Shown: piece by piece, positions 42,070-47,092 of the stretch
Numbering within the stretch: the first letter of the stretch is position 1
Layout of the letters: every line of letters starts with the position of its first letter
Assembly (NCBI GenBank): GCA_964427955.1
Contig: CAYRWY010000008.1
Coordinates: 1-47,092, forward strand
Length of the DNA stretch: 47,092 nt
Direction of reading: 5' to 3'
Origin: JACRBK01 sp964427955
Lineage (GTDB): Bacteria > Chloroflexota > Anaerolineae > Aggregatilineales > Aggregatilineaceae
Program-made: the position numbers and the translations under genes
The notes under the pieces: generated by a model
Database searches by the model: none
The model's input: only the letters and a program-made list of their open reading frames with translations
What the model was told of the DNA's origin: nothing

Positions 42070-42964
42070 GGGTTTGCTCCTTGCGAAAATGATCCAACCA
42101 GACGGGGGCGAGCTTCACTTCCAACGCGCCAGGGCGCGGGCAGGTATCGACGCATTCCAGGCAGCCGATGCAATCGCTGCTGATGGTTCGGGCGGTATCG
42201 ACCGGCAGTTTGACCGGGCAGGGCCGCGAGCAGATGGCGCAGCCTTTGCAGCTATCTTCGGTGCGGCGGATGCGCAGCAGGCTAAACTTGCCGACCAGGC
42301 TGAGCGCCCCACCCAACGGACAGGCGTAGCGGCACCAGGCGCGCTCGACGAAAAATGAGGAGATCAGCACGACCGCGGTGGAGAAATAGGCCGCCCAGGC
42401 GACCGCAGGTTGAAAATCGAACAGCCAGTCCAGCCCGAATAACGTCCGGTAGGGATCGATCGTGGCAAACCACAGCTTGACGCTGACAATGGTCTGGTAG
42501 AGGATCAGCCCCAGCATCACGTAGCGGCCATAGCGCAGGATGCGGTCCAGCCGCTGGGGAACCTGGACTTCGGGCAGGTGGAGGCGCTTGCGAAGGCCGG
42601 TGAGCAGGTCCTGGACCGCGCCGAACGGGCAGATCCAGCCGCAGAAGGCGCTGCCCGCGATCAGCGTAGCGAACAGCAGCCCGGTGAGCAGAATCAGGTT
42701 CGAGGCGTGCGTCTTCGGCACATACTGTCCCCCGCTGGAAATATAGCGCCAGGCGGTTTCGATCCCGCCGAACGGGCACAGCGCGTCGATTGAAGCAGTA
42801 GCGCCGTCCTCGGTCGCCGTCTGGTGCACGATGCTGCTGGACAGAATGAACGTAGCAAAGGATAACTGCACCAAACGCCGCGTGCGCCGGGTCCAGGTAA
42901 TACGGCGACGGTAAGCAGCAGCGGGCGTCAGGGGCTTCTTTGGGGAGACCAGGATGAAGTTCAT
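42059..42964 (-). CDS. NapH/FixG-like membrane 4Fe-4S polyferredoxin
   Basis: 301 residues from ATG 42964, where AGAGGA lies 6 bases upstream; a TTG six codons earlier is rejected. About four to five membrane helices span residues 33-205. Cys pairs typical of the NapH/NosR group: CPFGG at 63, CGWICP 108-113, CRYACP 211-216. Two ferredoxin-type clusters are complete in the C-terminus: Cys239-242-245-249 and Cys265-268-271-275. It would pass electrons across or along the membrane between the quinone pool and an exported or cytoplasmic acceptor. No reductase, nitrate or nitrous-oxide gene is nearby; its partner is the duplicated-domain protein. Acceptor unknown. Confidence 0.9.
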   Translation of the reverse strand: MNFILVSPKKPLTPAAAYRRRITWTRRTRRLVQLSFATFILSSSIVHQTATEDGATASIDALCPFGGIETAWRYISSGGQYVPKTHASNLILLTGLLFATLIAGSAFCGWICPFGAVQDLLTGLRKRLHLPEVQVPQRLDRILRYGRYVMLGLILYQTIVSVKLWFATIDPYRTLFGLDWLFDFQPAVAWAAYFSTAVVLISSFFVERAWCRYACPLGGALSLVGKFSLLRIRRTEDSCKGCAICSRPCPVKLPVDTARTISSDCIGCLECVDTCPRPGALEVKLAPVWLDHFRKEQTHVR

Positions 42965-43070
42965 TGTTTTTCCTCTGGACAATTCGGCTTAACTGCCCTG
43001 ATCGTGCCAGAGGATTATGTGGAACTTGTGAAGACGCGATGGTGAGAATATGTGTTTTAGAACGAGGGCC

Positions 43071-43433
43071 TCAGCCAGCGTACGTCCGGATAGCAGACAG
43101 GAACTCATCCAGCGGACAGGGCTTGGGAAGATAGGCCACGACCCCGGCCTGACGCGCGCGCTGAAGGTCGCTCGGTTCGCTTAGGCCGGTGAGAAAGATC
43201 ACCGGAATGTCGCTCGTGCGCGCGTCCTGGCGTAAGGCTTCGACCACTCCCGCCCCGTTCAAGAGGGGCATGTTCGCATCACAGACGATCAGATGGGGGA
43301 GTTGTTGCTGGGCGATCAGGACGCCCTCGCGACCATTCTGGGCGCCCAGCGCCTCGTAACCCTCAAAACCGAGCACCTCCATCAGTTCCGAACGAAGTCC
43401 GTCGTCATCGTCAATCACAAGAACTTTTTTCAT
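43071..43433 (-). CDS. Stand-alone response-regulator receiver protein
   Basis: 120 residues from ATG 43433 with AGGGG about 8 bases upstream; the longer open frame to 43535 has no receiver sequence ahead of MKKVLVIDD. Complete receiver: Asp8-Asp10 pocket, phospho-acceptor Asp52 in IVCDANMP, Thr in IFLTGLS and Lys in YLPKPCP. There is no output domain, as in CheY/Spo0F-type phosphorelay proteins. No kinase is adjacent; the kinase at 22293-23363 is 20 kb away and probably unrelated. Confidence 0.9.
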   Translation of the reverse strand: MKKVLVIDDDDGLRSELMEVLGFEGYEALGAQNGREGVLIAQQQLPHLIVCDANMPLLNGAGVVEALRQDARTSDIPVIFLTGLSEPSDLQRARQAGVVAYLPKPCPLDEFLSAIRTYAG

Positions 43434-43582
43434 GCGCAAGCCCCTATCTCCAAGCTGAGAGCGGAGGGAACATCCCAGGTCAGCCTCGCTGTGCAGGATC
43501 TGGCTGAGAAGCCCCGTCAGATCCGCCCAGAGCACTTGATGTTAAATAGCGATTATCTCCAGACATTTAAGGGGGTTAATTC

Positions 43583-43588
43583 ATTATA
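43583..43588 (-). promoter_or_regulatory. -10 box upstream of the receiver gene
   Basis: Minus-strand perfect TATAAT (43588-43583) in the A+T-rich centre of the 250-base gap 43434-43683 between the receiver (minus) and TatA (plus) genes; no -35 match at 16-18 bases. The rest of this gap shows no gene and no clear plus-strand promoter. Confidence 0.4.
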
Positions 43589-43683
43589 TATCAGAAAATG
43601 TTTTCACGATCCGCCCAACCCAAAGCGAGATTAGGGCAGCGACGTGCATTGACTAAGAAAAACTGCCGATGAGGAGACCCGCT

Positions 43684-43866
43684 ATGGATACGATTGGAGT
43701 TCCGGAACTACTACTGATCCTGAGCACTGTGATCTTGCTGTTTGGCGTCGGACGAGTGGCCAAAATCGGCGGAGAACTGGGGACCGCCGTGCGCGAGTTC
43801 CGCAAGGGACTCCAGGGCGATGAAAGCAATACCAAGCCCGCCCAACCAGCGGAAGAAAAGAGCTAG
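43684..43866 (+). CDS. tatA: Sec-independent translocase subunit TatA/E-like, 60 aa
   Basis: 60 residues starting at ATG 43684; GAGGAG (43671-43676) lies 7 bases upstream, while the ATG at 43669 would overlap that site. Typical TatA: short N-terminal membrane helix (IGVPELLLILSTVILLFGVGRVAKIGGELG, residues 4-33) with the LFG hinge, then an amphipathic helix (AVREFRKGL) and a charged tail. The usual polar residue of the helix start is Glu8. Forms the pore of the twin-arginine translocon. No tatB or tatC is adjacent. The stop codon lies inside the terminator stem. Confidence 0.92.
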   Translation: MDTIGVPELLLILSTVILLFGVGRVAKIGGELGTAVREFRKGLQGDESNTKPAQPAEEKS

Positions 43867-43891
43867 GCCAGTCCGAAGACTGGCCTGTTTT
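43865..43891 (+). terminator. Rho-independent terminator after tatA
   Basis: Perfect 9-bp stem (43865-43873 / 43878-43886, aggccagtc / gactggcct) with a CGAA tetraloop, then G and four T. The first two bases of the stem belong to the tatA stop codon. It may act in both directions for the convergent GH27 gene. Confidence 0.88.
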
Positions 43892-43895
43892 CATC

Positions 43896-45179
43896 TTATT
43901 GCGGGTACACACGCAGCATCACGGCTTCGTGGGCGAGCACGGTGACCGAATACTGCTGAGCAAACACACCCAGATCGGCGTGCTGCCAGAGATCGCGCAC
44001 CTGGGCCGTGTTCCACGCGACTTTGAGATCGGCCTGCCATTCGACGGTCATCGTATGGTCTGACGTGCTGCGATTGAGCAGGGCAATACCCCAACTCCCA
44101 TCGGCCAGCGGCTTGGCAAACACCTGAAAATCCCCCTCGTCGCGCACGCGCGCAGCCTGAATGCCGAGCGGGTCCTGGTTCAAGGCGATGACTTCGGTAT
44201 TGGTGAGCGTCTGGCGGGTGTACTCGTCCATCGTGCGGACGTCAGTGCCCGCGAGGAGCGGGGAGTCCAGGATCGACCACATGCTGAAATGCGTGCGGTA
44301 TTCGCGTGCGGTCGCTCCATCCCCCGGAATGTTGCCCGCGCCATTGACTCCGACGATCAGCATATCGTAGTCGTTCCAACCGCCCGGCCCAGCGTACTGC
44401 TCCAGCCCGACGCCGCGATCGATCATGTCCAACACGTCGAAGAAATAGTCTTCCCGGTTGCCGGGGTAATCGAAATCGTCGCTGATGTCCTGCCCGATCC
44501 GCCACTGCTGGCCGCCCATCGACCTGGCCCAGGTCCACACGTCGTCCCACCCGCAGTGACAGATGTGCAGCACCACCGGGCGACCGGTCGCCCGCAGCGC
44601 CGACGACATCGCCAGGTGACGCTCCTTGATGTCGGGTGCATTCTCGCCCGGCTCACAGCACGAGTCGTACTTCAAGAAATCCACGCCCCAAGACGCGAAC
44701 AGGGCGGCGTCCTCCTGTTCGTGAGACAGGCTGCCGGTATACCCGGCGCAGGTCTCGTGGCCAGGGCCGGAGTAAATCCCCAGCTTCAACCCGCGGGCAT
44801 GGGCATAGTCGGCCAGGTAAGCGATCCCGTGCGGGAATTTCACGGGGTCATATTCCAGGGGATGCTGCGTGCGCGATCCCTTGTAACGCTGCCAGCCATC
44901 GTCCAGACCTACATACAGAAATCCGGCGTCGCGCATCCCGCTCGACACCAGGGCGTCGATGGTGTCGAGGATGAGCTGCTCGTTGATGTTCTCACCAAAT
45001 GTGTTCCAACTGTTCCAGCCCATCGGCGGCGTGAGCGCCAGCTCGCCCGGCGCTGCGGAAGGAACAGGCGTGGGGGTAACGCGCTCGTTCATGGTCGTGA
45101 AACTCCCATCGTGTGCCGCGGCGGTATAGCCCGCCACCAGCGTGATAACTGCCAAACTAGCGAAAATCCATGTTTTCAT
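43896..45179 (-). CDS. Secreted alpha-galactosidase, glycoside hydrolase family 27
   Basis: 427 residues with an N-terminal signal or anchor helix (about 1-22) and a Pro/Thr linker (about 32-45), so it acts outside the membrane. The GH27 barrel starts at LTPPMGWNSWNTFG (49-62); nucleophile Asp172 in FLKYDSCC; acid/base Asp231 in WRIGQDISDDF, at the same relative place as in human alpha-galactosidase A; GPGGWNDYDM follows. Retaining cleavage of alpha-1,6-galactosides (melibiose, raffinose or galactomannan side chains). A C-terminal beta domain (about 335-427) ends the protein. It starts 5 bases after the DeoR gene stop without its own strong ribosome site, so translation is coupled. Confidence 0.93.
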   Translation of the reverse strand: MKTWIFASLAVITLVAGYTAAAHDGSFTTMNERVTPTPVPSAAPGELALTPPMGWNSWNTFGENINEQLILDTIDALVSSGMRDAGFLYVGLDDGWQRYKGSRTQHPLEYDPVKFPHGIAYLADYAHARGLKLGIYSGPGHETCAGYTGSLSHEQEDAALFASWGVDFLKYDSCCEPGENAPDIKERHLAMSSALRATGRPVVLHICHCGWDDVWTWARSMGGQQWRIGQDISDDFDYPGNREDYFFDVLDMIDRGVGLEQYAGPGGWNDYDMLIVGVNGAGNIPGDGATAREYRTHFSMWSILDSPLLAGTDVRTMDEYTRQTLTNTEVIALNQDPLGIQAARVRDEGDFQVFAKPLADGSWGIALLNRSTSDHTMTVEWQADLKVAWNTAQVRDLWQHADLGVFAQQYSVTVLAHEAVMLRVYPQ

Positions 45180-45184
45180 CGTCG

Positions 45185-45967
45185 TTAAGCCGTGAGTAAA
45201 TCAAGCTCCAAATCGCGGATCTGTTGGGCGATAGTTTCATCCAGGTGAGAGTCGGTCACCAGGGTTTGCACGGCGGTCAACGGAGCAAGCTGCGCCAGGG
45301 CTGACAGGTGGAACTTGCTGCTGTCCGTCACCAGGATCACATGCTCGCCGCAGTTGAGAAATGCCCGCAAAAACTCCGCTTCTTCGGGCGTTTCGGCGCT
45401 GATCCCGCGCTTGATCGAGACCGCTCGCGCCCCGATGATCACCTTATCCACACAAAGCTGCTCAAGCATCTGCCGGGCCAGCGTGCCCCGCACCGCCTGT
45501 TCGTCCGGGTCAATCATGCCCCCCAGCATGATCAGGCGGTGATGGCCCTGGCGCAAAAGCTCTTGCACAACCAGCAGCGACTCGGTGATGATCGTCAGGT
45601 TGGCGTGCCGGTCGAGATGGCGCGCCACCGCCAACCCGGTACTGCCCCCGGCCAACAGCAGCGTTTCCCCATTGCCAATCAACGCGGCTGCCGCCGCCCC
45701 GATCCGCTCTTTTTCGACGGCGTGTTCGGCCTGGCGCAGCACGATCGGGCTTTCAGTCGTAGCGACAGTCCCGATCCGCATGATGCCGCCATGCGTCCGG
45801 CGCACCAGGTTGCGCTCGCTCAGCGAGATCAGATCGCGGCGGATGGTGGTTTCACTCACGCCAAATCGATCGCTGAGGTCGGCGACCGTGACGCTGCCCA
45901 GTTCATTCACCAGGCTGACGATTTGTTCCTGACGTTCAGGTGTCATGAGATCACTAAAAGTGGACAT
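45185..45967 (-). CDS. DeoR/GlpR-family transcriptional regulator
   Basis: 260 residues. N-terminal DeoR helix-turn-helix (residues 8-60; RQEQIVSLVNELGSVTVADLSDRFGVSETTIRRDLISL, then RRTHGG) and a sugar-phosphate-sensing C-terminal domain (about 78-235; LLLAGGSTGLAVARHL, the DKVIIGA segment, and HVILVTDSSKF). Such regulators usually repress sugar catabolism genes and release DNA on binding a phosphorylated sugar. A purine-rich ribosome site (aagggggag) precedes the ATG. It lies between two alpha-galactosidase genes on the same strand (45 bases behind the GH4 gene, 5 before the GH27 gene), so it most likely controls this unit. Confidence 0.93.
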   Translation of the reverse strand: MSTFSDLMTPERQEQIVSLVNELGSVTVADLSDRFGVSETTIRRDLISLSERNLVRRTHGGIMRIGTVATTESPIVLRQAEHAVEKERIGAAAAALIGNGETLLLAGGSTGLAVARHLDRHANLTIITESLLVVQELLRQGHHRLIMLGGMIDPDEQAVRGTLARQMLEQLCVDKVIIGARAVSIKRGISAETPEEAEFLRAFLNCGEHVILVTDSSKFHLSALAQLAPLTAVQTLVTDSHLDETIAQQIRDLELDLLTA

Positions 45968-46012
45968 ACTCCCCCTTCATCAACTCTCGGCCAGGAACCC
46001 CATTTTAACCGC

Positions 46013-47092
46013 TCACCCTGCCCGCATCCACTCCGGTAAATAGCGCGCTTCGACCGCCACCATTTCCTCGAACATGGCGCGAATCTCGGCGGGCGAGCAC
46101 ACCGCCGCCGTGAGCGGATCGACCATGAGCGCGTAGAAGGCCGCTTCCCGGCTGTGTTCCAGGACCGCCGTCGTCACCAGATCGTGGAACGCCATGTGCG
46201 CCGCATCGAGCGCCGCCAGTTGGGTGGGCAGCTTGCCGAAATGAACCGGCTGGACGCCCATCTTGTTCACCAGGCAGGCCACTTCGACGATGCCGTCCTG
46301 GGGGAGATTGGTGATCAGGCCAGTGTTGGGGACGTTGCCGTAAATCACGGCGGGCACGTCGGTCGCGATAGCTTCCATGATATAGGAGGCGAACTCCGGC
46401 CCGCGCTCCAACACGACCGCTTCCTGCCCGGCGATGATGCGGCGCATCTGGTCGTCGGCTTCCGCCCGCCAGCGCGGCCAGTTATTGGCATAAAACCCGG
46501 TTTCGCCCCGGTATTCGGAGCGGGCGTATTTTTCGACCAGATCGGGGCGCTTGCGGAAGTAAGGCACGTACTCCGAAAAATGACCGCTGCCTTCGGTCAC
46601 GAACGCGCCAAGGTGCAGCATCATTTCGAACCGGATGGGGTCCTGTTCGTAGATCTCCGGGTCCTTCATCCGTTCGCGGAGCAGGGGGTACATGTCCTGA
46701 CCGTCGCGGGTGACCTCGGCCAGCCACGCCAGGTGATTGATCCCGGCGGCCCGGAACTTCAGCTCCTCATATGGGATGCCCAGGTACTCCGCGACCTGTT
46801 GGGAGGTGTGCTGGATGGAGTGGCACAACCCGATAATCGGCAGGGACGAGCCGCGCACGCCCGTCAGGCAGGTGAGCGACATCGGGTTGGTGTAATTCAA
46901 GACCAGCGCGTCTGGGGCCAACCGCTCGGTATCGGCCAGAATGTCCAACCAGGCCGGGAGCGTACGCAGCGCCTTGAAGAGACCGCCTGGGCCTATCGTG
47001 TCGCCGATGCACTGGTTCACCCCGTATTTCATCGGGATGTCGAAGTCGTGCCGGACGTTGGGCAGCCCTTCGACTTCGATGGTATTGATCAG
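46013..47092 (-). CDS. Glycoside hydrolase family 4 alpha-galactosidase-type enzyme (5' end outside window)
   Basis: The frame is open through the right edge, so the start is missing; the ATG at 47032 is internal. GH4 enzymes use NAD and a divalent metal for a redox-elimination mechanism. Family marks seen: DTIGPGGLFKALRTLP, NYTNPMSLTC, the metal Cys-His pair in GLCHSIQHT, FRAAGINHLAWL, and the EYVPYFRKR segment. MelA-type alpha-galactosidases share QCIGDTIGPGG and NYTNPM; alpha-glucuronidase or alpha-glucosidase specificity cannot be excluded. Cytoplasmic, so it would act on sugars released and imported after the secreted GH27 enzyme. First visible gene of the GH4-DeoR-GH27 operon. Confidence 0.9.
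   Translation of the reverse strand: MINTIEVEGLPNVRHDFDIPMKYGVNQCIGDTIGPGGLFKALRTLPAWLDILADTERLAPDALVLNYTNPMSLTCLTGVRGSSLPIIGLCHSIQHTSQQVAEYLGIPYEELKFRAAGINHLAWLAEVTRDGQDMYPLLRERMKDPEIYEQDPIRFEMMLHLGAFVTEGSGHFSEYVPYFRKRPDLVEKYARSEYRGETGFYANNWPRWRAEADDQMRRIIAGQEAVVLERGPEFASYIMEAIATDVPAVIYGNVPNTGLITNLPQDGIVEVACLVNKMGVQPVHFGKLPTQLAALDAAHMAFHDLVTTAVLEHSREAAFYALMVDPLTAAVCSPAEIRAMFEEMVAVEARYLPEWMRAG

Noticed and set aside
43434..43535. Longer N-terminus for the receiver protein
   Set aside because: The receiver fold starts at MKKVLVIDD; the upstream 34 residues have no receiver-like sequence.
1..47092. CRISPR array, tRNA or rRNA genes, insertion sequences, attachment sites, replication origin
   Set aside because: No regularly spaced repeats, cloverleaf with TTCGA-type arm in a suitable context, transposase or integrase motifs, or DnaA-box clusters were seen.

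Overview
The window reads as a G+C-rich chromosomal segment from a Chloroflexota bacterium, most likely Anaerolineae. This is inferred from the gene repertoire and from a run of secreted SH3-like, TPR and propeller proteins with Pro/Thr linkers; no marker gene was available to place it. I see no rRNA, tRNA, CRISPR array, transposase, integrase or prophage gene. No gene-free stretch exceeds about 250 bases.

Layout. Bases 1-1480 hold a PfkB-type sugar kinase (cut by the left edge) overlapping a HAD phosphatase. Bases 1657-8299 (minus) are a two-gene operon: an SPFH/flotillin-like membrane protein followed by a giant 1871-residue protein. I read the giant protein as a degenerate class I aminotransferase domain, an intact class I aminotransferase domain and a divergent PEP-carboxylase-like domain. 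This is the most unusual object here: if both activities exist, one chain could turn PEP into oxaloacetate and then aspartate. Next come a secreted degenerate M23-like protein (8524-9114) and a carbohydrate module: a GH2 glycosidase (minus) divergent from a LacI regulator, a zinc alcohol dehydrogenase and a Gfo/Idh/MocA dehydrogenase (plus). Two LacI-type operator candidates lie in the divergent gap. A CoA-binding protein, an Old Yellow Enzyme homologue and a DHA2-type MFS exporter follow.

Bases 17820-20253 are a two-gene isoprenoid unit (squalene/phytoene synthase plus CrtI-like desaturase) closed by a strong terminator. Bases 20260-27823 hold an OmpR-type two-component system flanked by three ABC half-exporters. 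Two of these form an apparent heterodimer with one degenerate ATP site. A methyltransferase and a ketopantoate-reductase-family protein follow.

Bases 29504-41244 form a cluster of eight exported proteins: SH3-like domain proteins, a FecR-like domain, a 1266-residue propeller protein with a duplicated Cys-x35-Cys module, two TPR proteins and an orphan family 5 solute-binding protein. Six of them make one plus-strand operon. Next are a NapH-type membrane polyferredoxin with a membrane-anchored partner carrying a duplicated domain, a stand-alone receiver protein and a small TatA. The right end (43896-47092, minus) is an alpha-galactoside unit: a GH4 enzyme (cut by the right edge), a DeoR-type repressor and a secreted GH27 alpha-galactosidase.

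Functional calls rest on motifs read by eye; no database search was run. The weakest is the PEP-carboxylase-like assignment, made by manual alignment to remembered family motifs.
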